This document shows, piece after piece, positions 41,995-54,099 of a stretch of 64,000 nt of DNA. Position numbers and translations under genes: made by a program. Source of the stretch: Allodiplogaster sudhausi. Lineage: Eukaryota > Nematoda > Chromadorea > Rhabditida > Diplogasteridae. The notes beneath the pieces are model-generated. The model was not told where the DNA came from and ran no database searches. It saw only the letters and a list, made by a program, of their open reading frames with translations. The DNA is taken from NCBI GenBank assembly GCA_945643635.1, contig CALZFC010000289.1, forward strand, positions 62,001 through 126,000. The letters are read 5' to 3'. Each line of letters starts with the position of its first letter. Positions within the stretch are counted from its first letter, which is position 1.

Positions 41995-43302
41995 TTCAGT
42001 CTCTACCTCTACATTCACCGCTCACTTTCTCTCTTGTTCTCCTTATATTTCTCTCTCTCTCTGTCTCTCTATCTCTCTCTCTTACTTTCTGCTAACCTTC
42101 TTTCTCTAATAGCATTTTGGCCATTCTGTCTTTTCCCTGCTTAAACTCCACAACAATCTCCTTTACGAGCGTCTTCCTGCCCACGTTGAACGGAGAATGA
42201 GAGGAAGCGAGCAGAAAGAGAAAGAGACAGCGAGAGAGAGAGAGAGAATGAGAATGAGAGAGAGAGAAAGAGAGCAAGAGAGAGAAAGAGAGCAAAAGAG
42301 AGAGAGAGCGGGAGAGAGAGGGAGAGAGAAAGAGAGAAAGAAAGCAGACCATGACAAACACGCGAAGAACACTGCAGACCGTGCGTAGCTTCTTCCCTTG
42401 CTCTCCGCAAGTTTTCCTTTCACCACGTGATCGCGGGCTTTCCTCGCGCCAGCACTAACAAAGTAATGATAACTTACGAAAGGGGTCCTACCATTTATAA
42501 TTATTCTTTAACTATTAATTAAACGTGATAAAAAAAAGTTTAGCCATTTCTGATAACGGTTTTCTCACAAAAAAAAAATTATTCTAGCTTTAGACAAATT
42601 CAAAGGGGTCATAAAAATCAGGAAAACTAGTCCACTCACAATCATCGAAATTCGGGAAATAGGGTGTCGACATTTTTTATTAAAGACATCGATATAAAAT
42701 AGAAGTGCGCCAGAAAAAAAAAGTTCTACCGCTTTGTGTGAATCGGCAACTTCTCTAATTGTGTAAGTTTTGCCTTGAAAACACGTGTATTTGTCTCGTT
42801 CCATCATAATCGCTAGGTCCCACAAAAGATTTAAACACGCAGGCATATAAGTGAGAGCGAGAGAGATAGAAAGAGAGACTGAGAGAGAGTGTGAGAGAGA
42901 GAAGAGGGAGAGAATGAGAAGAGGGTGAGAGAGAGAGAAGAGGGAGAGATTGGGAGAGAGAAAGCGAGAGAGAGAAAGAGAGAGAGAGAGACAGAGTAAT
43001 ATGGATGATCTGCAGTGGAGAGAGAAACGGCAATACCATCACGACACATTAATGGGGTGGGACACGCATAACAATTCCACTTCACACGGCGATCATTGAT
43101 CCTGTTAGCATTGATCAATCAATATTGTCGGGTAGGGGGACATAAACAGGAACATGAACAAGAAATGGCAATCGAAAAAGGTAATGTTCCAGGATGTGCT
43201 TGCCAGTATTCAAGCCGTGAAGCTAATTGTATGTAAGACATGACGTTTTGTGACGAAATCAGCAGACTGCTTACCCATATGTAGAGTGGTTGAGAGAGAG
43301 AT

Positions 43303-43374
<72 letters not shown>

Positions 43375-44237
43375 GAAAAGTGAGTGTGTGGAAGAGATAG
43401 AAAGAAGGGTAGAGAGAGATGTAGGATAACGAGGCTGAAAGGAATCTTGTCGCCGGTGGCCTTGCCTCATGGTCAGGAGGATATAGGAAAGTTGGATGAG
43501 AGACACGATGACAGAGAGAATAGAGATGCAGAATGGTGATAGATAAGGAGACAGCGAGAAAGAGAGTGAGAGAGAGAGAAAGAGAGAGAGATGACAGAGA
43601 GATGACAGAGAAATGAGAGAGTGAGAGAGAGAGAGAGATGAGAGAGAGATAGGGGCGGGTTAGAAAGGAAGACAAAGAATTGAAAAGAGAGCGAGAAACA
43701 TGAGGGTGGGCCAGCCACCATACAGAAGGAAGAAGAAAAGTTCGGAAGTGCGGAAGTTGGGGGCGATTGAGGAGGAACTGGAGCCGTCTTCTCTTTATCT
43801 CTCTCTTCTCTTCTCTCTCTCTCTCTCTCTCGTTCTCTTTCTCTATCTCTCTCGCTTCTCTCTCACAATATCCCTCTCTCGCTCTCCTCTCTCAGATACA
43901 CTCTCTGTTTTCTCTCTCTTTCTCTCCTCAATATTATTTCAGTAGTTCGCGTGCTTTGCATTAGAGTTTGCGCACTGTCCAGAAGGTGAATGAGAGGGAG
44001 AAGAACAGAGACGAAGAGAGTGAGAGAAGAGGGAGTGAAAGAGCAATAGAACGAGAGAGAGAGATGTAATGGGTGAGAGTGCGAGAGACTGAGAGACAGA
44101 GAGAGCGAGAGAGAGAGTGAGAGAGAGAGATAGCAAGCGCCAAGAAGGGATGCAGAACAGGGAGAATAGAGATGCTGGACCGGTTTGCTCTTCGCCTGCA
44201 TGTCACTGGGTATTTTAGAGAGAAACAGAAAGTGCTC

Positions 44238-44278
<41 letters not shown>

Positions 44279-44513
44279 AGCTGTAAAGAGAAGAAAAGGA
44301 TGACTGAGAGAAATGAAATTTAGCGGAAAGTTGTAAATTGGCTAGAAAACTGGGGTAAAAAGGAGAAAAAAAAGTTGAGGAGGGTGACAAGAATTACTAA
44401 AGTGGGCAGGATTGTTGCGGGGAATGAGAGTGCATTAGATAAAGGTAGAAGAAGAGAGAAAAGAGAGAGAGAAAGAAAGAGATAAATAGAGAGAGAGAAA
44501 ATGAGAGGGCGAG

Positions 44514-44557
<44 letters not shown>

Positions 44558-44733
44558 CAGAGAGAACGAGTGTGACGGGATGGAGTACGAAAGAAAGAAA
44601 AAGAGACAGGACAGGCAGCTGGAATTAGCAAGTCTACACTCTGGTTATCCAGCTCATTGTTTTTCGTGTTGCATTAACGATTTCGCATGACGTTATTGCT
44701 TCTCTCCAGTTTTTAAGTTCTTTTCGTCTCGAA

Positions 44734-44796
<63 letters not shown>

Positions 44797-44930
44797 GGTA
44801 GAAAGGGGCAGTGATAAGGTAGAGAGAGGAGATAGCGAGAGAAAGAGAGAGAGAGAGAGAGAGCAAGAGAGAAGTGAAAAATAGAGAGAAAGAGAGAGAA
44901 ACAGTATTTCCAAACTTTGCACCATTCCAC
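41270..44930. repeat. Microsatellite-saturated region
   Basis: At least a dozen (GA)n or (CT)n blocks of 50-150 bp occur in 3.6 kb, among them 41,275-41,370, 41,510-41,620, 41,950-42,085, 42,228-42,340, 42,852-42,995, 43,287-43,380, 43,550-43,650, 43,798-43,935, 44,040-44,135, 44,465-44,560 and 44,820-44,900, plus a pure (TA)n at 44,737-44,795. Short non-repetitive islands between them could hold exons; one minus-strand island at 42,118-42,195 reads FNVGRKTLVKEIVVEFKQGK, but no gene could be assembled. 40,940-41,270 shows nothing. Confidence 0.85.
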
Positions 44931-45735
44931 AAGTATTTATTCATTTATCCGATAGATTAAAGCTCCTATGACATTCTTTTTTAACCAATTATATGAACAA
45001 CAAGACTGCATTAATATAACACAATTGTTATCACTATATTTACTCTGGTATGCAATAACCCGTTGGAATTTCACATCAATCATCTCGTCAATAACATAAT
45101 GAAGTACATTCTACATAGCACCCATGTCACAGACTACCGCAATCAAAGATACCGTATTCGCAAGCTAAGGAGCTCTTCTGAGCACAACAGAAAAAGGAGT
45201 GGCCTGCGAATCTTCTATCACTGATAACTTTTCTCCGACTTCTTAACAAATAAGGCTATCTAATATCGACTTCTTAACAAATATCGTATCGCTTGTTGAT
45301 GCAACCGTTTCCATAATAGAAGTTACCGTATCCTTACTCGAATCTACCGTATCCCTAATATCTGTTGCTGGAGTCGCATCTTCAGGGGTTACGGTACTTC
45401 TCATACCCTGGCGAACATCGATTACTGGCCATAGCGGAGGAGGCGACAGCCACGAGCCATCCGGACGACGCATGTGACGGCGGTCTGAGCGGAAGTGGCA
45501 GAGGAAGGCCAGAGGAGGGAGAGAGAAAGTGAGAGAGAGAGAGGCAGAGACAGACATCGAGAGAGATAGAGAGAGATAGAGATAGTGAAAGAGAAAGAGA
45601 GGAAAGTGAAAAAGAGAGAGAGAGACAGGAACAAAGAGGTAGCTAAAGAGAGAGAGCGAGAGAGAGACAGAGACAGAGACAGAGTGAGAGAGAGGAAAAT
45701 AAACTATGAATGTTTGAAACCCAATTATGAAATCT
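44930..45735 (-). pseudogene. ntaq1: Duplicated NTAQ1 last exon and 3' region
   Basis: This segment is collinear with 55,840-56,540 in the same orientation. It retains DRRHMRRPDGSWLSPPP and a diverged Ser/Thr-rich insert (TVTPEDATPATDIRDTVDSS) of the NTAQ1 last exon, and then loses the conserved EEFISM and EELL end through a deletion near 45,250. The acceptor AG is destroyed (GGCCAGAGGAGG in place of GGCCTAAGGG on the plus strand), and exons 1-4 are missing. It is a decayed duplicate. Confidence 0.8.
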
Positions 45736-45779
45736 TGACTTCCAAATAATCCTGGCGTTGCTATCCTGGTGTCCACCAA

Positions 45780-47680
45780 TCTGCCTGCTTTTGTCCTCTC
45801 ATCTCGCTCCTTTTCTCCCTGTTGTCAACTCCTTGCCATCTCCGTTACCACCACTGACCGCTCTTCTAACTCTGCCACTGTAGTAGCAGTATACCGCAGT
45901 CCTTCCTGCCTAATGAACATTTTGCAGACTGTCTAGCGCATATTTATAGTCTTTTTGCTGATTCCAAAAATTTCTTTCTCTGAGGTGATTTCAACTGTCA
46001 CGAGATTGATTGGTCTTCTTCCACCCTAGTATCTCCTCTTCCCCAGAATCATCCATCATCCCAGCTTCTTTCATTTTCACATCCTTGATCTTGTATTCTC
46101 TAGTAATCCATACTCAGCCTCTGATTGTAAAACTATGCCACCCCTCCCCTCTTCCGATCACTGCCTTGTCAAATTCGATATTTCTTTTCCGCAGCCTGCT
46201 CTTTCTGAGGTTATTATTAAAAACTACAGGAAGACCAACTTTGAACTAGCTTCTTATATGATCTCTTCTTATGACTAGAATGTTGTTTTTAATAATCAAA
46301 CAGACCCTGACATTCTCTACAACCTATTTACCACCATAATTCATGGAATTATTAAAGCTACTGTCCCAACTCTATGCTGATGATGCTAAAATATTTACAA
46401 TTGCCGACACGGTTCTCCTCCAGCGTGCTCTCGACTGCGTGGCCGACTGGTCAACGCTCTGGGGACTTCAGATAAATCTGAAGAAAACCATGTTCATGCC
46501 TGTAGGATCTGCCCATCCTCCATTCCAGCCTTCTCTCCACTCCCTTCCGGTACCGATCACTCATTCTTATAGGGATCTGGGAATTCAGATAAATAGTGAC
46601 CTTTCATTCGATAGTCATATTGAGTCCATTTGTAGAAAAGCGACTAGAATATCGTTCCATATTCTGCGAAATTTTCGATCATGTAATATCAAGTTTTTAA
46701 CTCGTCTCTATGTTGCCTATGTACGCCCCCTGCTCGAGTTTTGCATGGAGGTATGGTCCCCCCACCAAATATATCTTGTTAAAGAAGGGCGATCACCGAA
46801 AATACAGTAATGTGCGTTCAAACGTACAAATATTTCGAACGGAAGTCCGTTTAATTACTCAAAAATGTACGGTAGACTAGGAATGTGCGTGTGTTTTTTG
46901 AAGCGGGTTGTTATTGCTGTTATACCAATTTGATAATGTTTTGCGTAACAAGAATTTATAAAAACATTTTCTAAAACAAATGAACCAAAAGGTGATAAAG
47001 CATTCACCATAACAATTTCTTCAAATCCTTGTAATTATATTTTCCCGCGATGGGTACGTGGCCGTGAAGTTGGGATTCTGCCGATGAGTTCTGCTTTTTC
47101 CCTGGCACACCAATCACAAATTCATTCAAAATTTGCATTTTAAAGTTCATTATACTTGAATATGGAACTTTCTTGTACATTTTCATATACATATTCTTTT
47201 TCTGCATGCCCCAGACTATTCGAAAATAACTAAGATGGTTCATTTATCGTCAATGACTTTTCGGTGATCGCCCTCCTTTAAGCAGATCGAGAATGTTCAG
47301 CGACGATTTACCAGACTCTCTTTTCTTAGATGCGGATTATCTCTAACATATCCCGAACGTCTAGAATACGTGCACTTAGAACCCTTATCAATTCGGCGAG
47401 AGATCAATGATTTATTTATTGCACTTAAGATTGTTAAGGGAATATGTATATGGTATCCAGGCCGACCAGATCTTTCGTTTTCCTTGCTCTAGTATCACGC
47501 GTGGACACCGTTTCAAATTGACCAAATTTAAGTTTCGTAGTAGTCTGTACATGAACTTTTTCTCCAATAGGATAGTTGAAAAATGGAATCAGCTCACCGA
47601 CGAATTGTTCTCTCTTTCTCTACCCAGTGCCCGTGCCCTGATCAGAAGATCTATATTATCTGTAAATCATTAGCTTTTTT
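45780..47680 (+). pseudogene. Non-LTR retrotransposon (LINE) remnant
   Basis: Upstream frames carry endonuclease-like pieces (GDFNCHEIDWSSS about 45,985; SSDHCLVKFDISF about 46,150) and 46,343-46,778 carries the reverse-transcriptase palm end QLYADDAKIFTIADTVLLQ with the catalytic YADD, then WGLQINLKKT and a thumb-like YVRPLLEFCMEVWSPH. The part between endonuclease and YADD is deleted. The frame resumes after an inserted MITE as KQIENVQRRFTRLSFLRCG (47,281 on) and ends at 47,673. CR1/Jockey-like by general layout; the clade is not determined. Confidence 0.82.
46779..47281. mobile_element. TTAA-flanked MITE, family A, inserted in the LINE
   Basis: TTAAAGAAGGGCGATCACCG on the left and CGGTGATCGCCCTCCTTTAA on the right bound a 503-bp AT-rich non-coding unit. 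Removing it with one TTAA restores the LINE frame exactly (IYLV joined to KQIENV), which fixes both the boundaries and the TTAA target duplication. Confidence 0.9.
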
Positions 47681-47849
47681 TATTTTTACATTAGTTTTTC
47701 TCTTTCAGTTTTTGTCTTATTTCTCTAATGTGCCTTAAGCACAAATTGGCCACCCCGTTGTGTGCCTCTTATTATCTGATTGCGTTATTTATATCTTCTC
47801 CTGGACATGCTGCCCTATTACTCTTAAATATGCAAGCCAGATAAACGAT

Positions 47850-48110
47850 ATATAAATAAGTACCTCGTTAGTCTCAACCTTCTGTATTAAAGAAAATACA
47901 GAACTCTTTAGAACAAAATAGAAATATTTATCACAAATAGACCAACTGAAAGTATTAGGAAGATTAATAATGGAGCAACCCGCTAGTAATGGAACAGTAA
48001 AAAGATAATACGAACAGCTTTCCAAAACAAAAGTTGAGAAAACAAGGTAACAAAGAGGAGAGATGTGAAGTAAATCTAAGCTAATCTTAAATTGACTACC
48101 ACTAAAATTG
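47850..48110. repeat. Duplicate of the ADSL 3' flank (58,900-59,240)
   Basis: GGAGCAACCCGCT, AGCTTTCCAAAA, GGTAACAAAG and GTAAGCTAATCTTAAA-like landmarks occur in the same order and orientation at 47,970-48,105 and 59,050-59,210. With 44,930-45,735 this shows one duplicated NTAQ1-to-ADSL block into which the LINE inserted. Confidence 0.7.
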
Positions 48111-48740
48111 GTCACAATTTAGCTAAAGTTAGTTTACAATTTGGATACATTTTAGTTACAATTTGGTTAAAACCCAACTGTCTTATCTGTTGCTTCGTTG
48201 CTTTGGGAGATGGGAAGGAAAACGCTAATGGAAAGAAGCACAACCGATAAGTGCCCCAAAAGGCTTGAAGCGTAAAAATGTATTTTTAAAAAGTTATGAA
48301 AAGTTGAAAAACTGAGCATCGTTTTTAGGGCTGATAATGAGAGATGTCCGGCTCTGAATTTAAGAACGCATGTTCTTTAGGACGCGTCTGTCCAAAAATG
48401 TAAACCGCATAAATTATATTGTTAATTCGAGGCCAATACATTTGTGAGAATTGAACCGATGCTGCTGCGAGGAACGCTGTGACCGGGAGCTGCAAACATT
48501 TTCTTGTCTTTGGAGCACATATCGTCTATGCTTCTTTCCGTTCACAATTCCCTTGCCATCTCCCAGGGCCACAAAGTGGAAAGGGCTCGTAGCAAAATTG
48601 TGAACCAATTCTAAAGTCTAACCAAATTGTAACTACATTGTAACTAAATTGCAACCGAATTGTAGCTAAATTGTGATTAAATTGTAACCAAATTGTAAAA
48701 TTTAGTTACATTTTGGATACAATTGGTAGCAAATTAGTAA
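48080..48740. repeat. Repeat family with AACCAAATTGTA minisatellite, copy 1
   Basis: Imperfect 11-12-bp units of the AACCAAATTGTAACTA type flank a core (48,420-48,600) that contains CTTTCCGTTCACAATTCCCTTGCCATCTCC. Related copies lie at about 53,140-53,620 and 54,100-54,450. The left flank (48,180-48,260) contains an inverted piece of the core. 48,740-49,600 contains a sequence (about 48,910-49,020) related to 54,570-54,680 and nothing else recognisable. Confidence 0.7.
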
Positions 48741-49656
48741 TACGAGGGCAAGTTCTGAATTTAACATGTTCAATCGAAAGAGAATAAATTGCCAGTACAA
48801 GCTACAATTGGCAAGGATATTAACGATGCATCCGATGCATTCCTCGATGTTGGCATGTATGAGTAGCTGAAAAAGGGTTTGCTGTTTATGCTTCTTCTTC
48901 TTCAGACATTCTATCTGTACGACGGCACAACTTGGACAGCTACGAACTGTAATCAATTCGTGTGCAAGCCAAACGATGATGCCCTCTGGCACAGCTCGAC
49001 CACTCAGAAGAGCTTGTAGTACAAGTACTGACATTTCATCACCAATGATCGCTAGGGATCACCTATTGGGCTCACAATCAGACAACAGTTGGCCAGCATC
49101 TGAGAGTAGGGACTCTCTTTCCCATAAGGTAATTCGCAGGTCGCATGAAATTCGCTGAGAGTGCGAAGGGCCGCGGCTATTTGAAAAACACACGTTCAGT
49201 GATCGCTCTCCTTTTTCACATGAATCAGCTTCTTCGGGGTCTATTGAAAGCGAAACGTTTGACAAAACATTTACTCATGTTTCAAACATCAGACAGATTG
49301 AATGCGCGCCAGAACTCTACGAAGGCGTCATCGCGCCAGCTCGCTTTGAGTGCTCATCTGACTCGGATTCACATGAACCGATCGCATCCGCTTCTCTAAT
49401 GTGGCTTCTCCTTGTTTTTTTGTAAATAGAAGTGCTTTATCTCATTAGAAAGTGTATACGTACGTGGAAAAAGCTCGATCGATCGCTGCTTTATAAAGTA
49501 AGAATGGGTGTAAATATATTTCTTTTAGAATGGTAGAATGTACATGTGCGACTAGCAAAGTAGTGAAAATATGGAGAACATGGATAGTTACACGTGTGAG
49601 AAGAGAAATGCATGAAAGGAAGTAGTGTAGTAGCGTGTTGGGAATGTTCGCCCCTC

Positions 49657-51460
49657 ACAACCGGCACTTATGGCTTGAAGCACGCGGCTGGGGTGTCCCA
49701 AGGAAAGGTGCCGAGATCCTCCTTGTTTCCATTGTGGAGGATGAAGGTTCGCTCCTTTCGTTGGAGTGAAATGTGCGTGCCGGTTTTTTGCGCCTGAAAG
49801 ATAATTCGATAGGTGTACAAAGAAACGTATGTCTGTGTTTTTTCCGATTTATTACAAAATATTCGGACTTAGAACACCCTGGATTTGGCGACTAAAAATG
49901 GATTAAAATTATAATTTAGTAAAATAGAGAGAATAGCTTCGAACTCCTTGGACAGCAATTCGTTGGCCGCCATTCGGGCACTCGAAACCCTTGCAGCCGT
50001 TATAAGTCACGAAGGTGGCATTCTCGATGGACGAGCAGGAGGTGGCGAGGCAAGGCGTTAAAAGAGGCATAGGCAGAAGAGTATCGCAGCCAGAATAAAC
50101 AGGAGCTGAAGCGACAATGACTAAGTACAGTACCGCTCAGCGCCGAGGGTACAAATGTGGCTTCTTCTTGTATGTCGACTATAGCCGCCACGGCCAAATG
50201 GGCCAAGTTGAATTTCTCACTGAAGAAAGAATAAGACGGTTTCTCATAATCAATCACATATCAATATGATTTACCGGAAAATTTCTTCACTAATTCCGTT
50301 AAAAATCATGAAAAAATGTGTGAGTTCATGACATACAATGACTAGTTGGGTTCGTTGTCTTATAGTGTTTGGTGGATTTCAACTTATCGACTGCTCAACG
50401 CACGGTTTGGAGCCTTCTTGCCGCAAAAAGAATCGTGAAGGTGTCGTCTCTGTACTCCCGTGGAGTCGGATCGTCTGTCGTGCGCCAGAGGCCAGTATCC
50501 ATGCACTTTATAGCTCCGGCCCAGCCATACATGTCGTTTTTTCCTATCGAATCCTGGAAATATGTCACAGTTGTGGCCATCATGCAGATTGCGAGAACAC
50601 AACGAATAGATCTTTTCGATATTGGCCTCATCGTGTTGTTCATGTACATATAAAAAGGGAAACCGTTCGAGCAATGTAGAGCGAAGATGTCGAAGGGCAA
50701 CTGATTCTGCCGGTGGAAACGTCGAAAGGAGTCGGGATGTCGGAGGAGCACCGAACTGTCGGCATGTCGCACGAAGAGTGCGCAGGCATCTGACATCCTG
50801 TAGGTTTGAAGCAAACAACTGTTGCCTTAAGTCGATTGAGATCCTCATGTAGTCCACCACCACATTGGCCCGATAAGCGAATAAACCGTTAAAAATTTTT
50901 TTTTTACCCCTGACATACAGTATCGTCCAATATTGTTGGGTCCGAATTAATTGGGTTAATCTGTCAAGTAAATTATTTAAATAATTCAAACTCAAATTGC
51001 GGAGCGGGGACACATTCTCTTGGGGTTTTCTTTACAGAGAAGTGTATTCCCGATTTGGAATTTGCATTCTACCGGTTTCGGTAGTCGTTGGCGTCATTGT
51101 TGCACTCGCTTGCGTGCTTGTGGTAGTCGAGCTTGAAGACGTGGTTTTCTTTGTCGGAGTGGTCCTGGAGGTGGTTGACAAGGTTGATCTCTTGGCTGCA
51201 GTCGATGTGGTACTCGGCGAGGTTTTAGTTGTCGTGGTAGCTTCTGCTGCAGTAGTGCACGAAGCCGTCCTCTTGATATGAAGTGGCTGCGGCTAACATA
51301 ATTATCATAGACAGCGCCAAACAGTGCGCAATACGCCCTGCTTTTGTCGAAAGCGACAGCCTCGCAACCGGATAACTAAATCGAATTTCAATTGTTGTAG
51401 TCAGTGTGGTATCGATAGCCTTCACCTATCGTACTTTGTTGTTTGTTGTTATTTGCCACG
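49657..51460 (-). CDS. Candidate secreted Thr/Ser-rich protein gene
   Basis: Several minus-strand blocks have coding character. 51,290-51,425 contains a hydrophobic ALSMIIMLAAATS segment like a signal peptide. 51,030-51,250 encodes a mucin-like run of Thr and Ser (for example SSSSTTTSTQASATMTPTTT) ending at a gtaaag donor. 50,395-50,800 has an open frame with GKNDMYGWAGAIKCMDTGLW. 49,920-50,060 reads CSSIENATFVTYNGCKGFEC. 49,657-49,795 reads THISLQRKERTFILHNGNKE, ending AACFKP and a stop after an acceptor CTCAG. I could not phase all junctions, and the middle frame has a competing open frame. No domain is identified with confidence. Confidence 0.35.
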
Positions 51461-51959
51461 TGAGATTACTAGATTCGCCATTACATATTAGCATATTATG
51501 AGCATATGTGAGTCTAGCCTATATGTACGTATATGCCTCTAACCAGCGAGCTCACATCACTTCGTTCCCACCTCTTCTCTAGCATGCGGTCTACTTCTTT
51601 CTCTCTCTCTCTCTCCCTCTCTGATCAGCCTCTCTCCGATTCTCGCCTTCCTCTCCGTGTCTGGAGAGACACAACAGTCAATATAACATGACTAATGGAA
51701 CGTTTTGGCGAGACAAAAAGAAGTAGAAGAAGATATTTCAGGATACAAATGAAACCCAAGCGGTGAGGGTGAATGTTTGAAGGAGATTGTGTAAACGAGG
51801 GCAAAAGTTAGTGATAAAGAAATGAACCTTGCAGCGTCGAAATCCAGTCGAGGAGCTTAAGCCGCCAACGCAGCTCCTTCGACTTGAGGCTTTCATCGTA
51901 TTCACGTCTGAGCAGAGTATGAAAAATTATATCATTTTAAATTCCCGTCACAAATAATT

Positions 51960-52560
51960 TTGGAGTACTGTAGAAGAAAATAAAAATCGGCTGTACCACT
52001 AGGTGGACGAGTAGTGTAATGTGAAGGTGAGACAGCCGCATGATTCTTCAGAACCTGCGACAAAATAATAATATCATAATAATATCATAATAATACCATA
52101 AGTATTAAATTATAAAAACCCATGGAATCAATTGCAAATTGGACCTCATACAGAATGCAAATCGAAAAATGCTTTACGACTTTCTCAAATCTTCGTCTGT
52201 TTAAGTGTTACATGGAGATAAATCTGCGGCCCGGGTCGTCAGCCAGTCGTTGCCGCTGTTCCTCTCTCAAAACTAGCCCCGTCAGGCACTTGTGGGCAGC
52301 TTCTCCCCCAAGAGGCGGAGCTGCCCTAAGGGCGGCGGGCCACGTTGCGTAAGCAAAGACTTTGAGTTGTCGCATTAGGCTGCTTTTTTCTTCTTCATCT
52401 TTCGTTGTACTGTGTCTAGCGAATCCTTCCAATGCTTGGTAGACGAACCATAAGAGCACATTTATTTTCACGTCCACTCCATAGTTCACTAATGTCTTTG
52501 CAGCGTTGTCATGAGGAAAGTAAGAGGGAACAAGAATGACACAAGGGGGAGAGAGCATCT
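51960..52560. repeat. GC-rich repeat with inverted ends, copy 1 (copy 2 at 55,130-55,640)
   Basis: Two copies share a GC-rich core (52,220-52,345 and 55,213-55,340) in direct orientation, while flanking segments match in inverse orientation (51,970-52,200 with 55,345-55,600, for example TAAAAATCGGCTGTACCAC and its complement). On the minus strand both cores keep a similar frame around TWPGGPRAAQPP and TWPAALRAAPPLGG, so the element may have carried a short coding region. The family is unknown. 52,560-53,140 shows nothing. Confidence 0.55.
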
Positions 52561-53139
52561 AACATTTTTCTACTACAACAAAAATACAGTACTGAAATAA
52601 TCTTACCAAGAGCGTATGCAAACTTCTTTCTTCTTCCGAGCATCATAATTCTTTTTTTCCGTAAATGTATCTAATGCTACAATTACGACAGCGCCATCAA
52701 TCAATCAATAAATTTATCATGTTAGGCATTAAATGCTCAGATGGGGATGAGTCGATGGAATTCATCGCGGGTTGCACTCCACTATAGCTCGTTTTAAGTC
52801 ATCTCTCCAGTTTGCCAGGAAGGCGGTTCTGGTTGTTTGCGGTTACTGTTGATCTCTCCTGGGCCAGGCCTGCCTCATTCCGCCCATGCAAGCGAACCGT
52901 CAGAGCCAGCAAACGAGAGGCAAGAGAGGTTGAGTATGGAAAAGAGAGGTGAGATTGTAAAGAGTGAAGTCAGAGAGAGAAAGCAACATCTGTTAAACAG
53001 TAGATTTCGAAATGGGAAGTGTAATGACTTCTTCTTCTTCTGCACAATTCAGTCATACATTTTTTAGGTCAGTCAGAAAATCTACGTTCATTCAATCGGC
53101 GATGACCTCTGGTCAGCAAGGCCTGCTAACAAGTTCCAT

Positions 53140-53620
53140 TGTCTCAAGGGTCAAGGGCCGACTGATTATCAGCTTGTGAACAATGCAACTCACAGCGCAG
53201 ATAGTGCAGAACTATTAGCATGCTGCGGTCAACACAACTGTTCATTTTTGTAGGGTGAAGAAGATACCATTGAGAGATATCCGACCGAAGGGGAGGGAAT
53301 GGAAGCGCAGAAGGAGGAGAGAAGCCATTTAATATCAGAGATTGCACGGTTGGTCCATTCGCGGCTTCGTCACAGGGAGATTTCTTGTCTTTGAAGCACT
53401 TATCGTCTGTGCTTCTTTCCATTCGCAATTCCCTTGCCATCTCCATGGGCCATAAAGTAGAAGAGAGGCTCAACAGGAAAAAATTCATTTTTAACCAAAT
53501 TGTAACTAAACTAAAACCAAATTGTAGCTGTTGTGGACATTTTTTTTAAACTAAAGTGAATCTAAATTGTATCCAAATTGTATCAAAATTGTAGACAAAA
53601 TGTAACCAAAATGTGGAACA
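53140..53620. repeat. AACCAAATTGTA minisatellite family, copy 2
   Basis: The core GACCGAAGGGGAGGGAATGG, CTTTGAAGCACTTATCGTCT and GTGCTTCTTTCCATTCGCAA is followed by AACCAAATTGTAACTAAAC units to about 53,620. Copy 3 follows at 54,100-54,450. Confidence 0.75.
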
Positions 53621-54099
53621 ATAAGCTTTATTTTCCTTCTTAAGTTCGCCCAAATGCCAAATGCATGCGAATGAAAGGCGGCCGCTCGATTCAACTATTT
53701 GTCGCGTGTAAATAAATCTCATTGCCTGGCAACTGTCAGCGGTGTCTCAAAGGAGTTCGTTCATTTAATTCGCAAAATCCCCGGTAAGATCATTTCCTTT
53801 AAATACAATATCTTTACAATGAATGAGAAATAAGAAAAAAAGAATCTTCATTGGAATACCGGAAAAACAATGAAAACAATAATAATATGAAAATGTCCCC
53901 GAGGTCTAGCACCGATTATATACAGCACTTGAGAGTGACACCGTTGATAATGGGTAGCATTGTTCACAAGTTGATATTACGTCGGCCCTTGAGGCAAACG
54001 GACATGGAGGTCGGCGTTGCTGACCACGCATAAGAGACGGCCGATTCATTCAACATTTCTGTATTACAACTCTTCATTTATGGAAAGGTCTTTCGGAGT

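Noticed and set aside
43440..44210. Short protein-like islands between GA arrays (for example MQAKSKPVQHLYSPC at 44,201).
   Set aside because: No consistent frame, phase or family links them; they could not be assembled into a gene.
50384..51013. 209-codon minus-strand frame containing IYSLCSRNLHDGHNCDIFPG.
   Set aside because: It overlaps a competing open frame whose codon pattern looks better; neither has family support, so neither is called as a complete gene.
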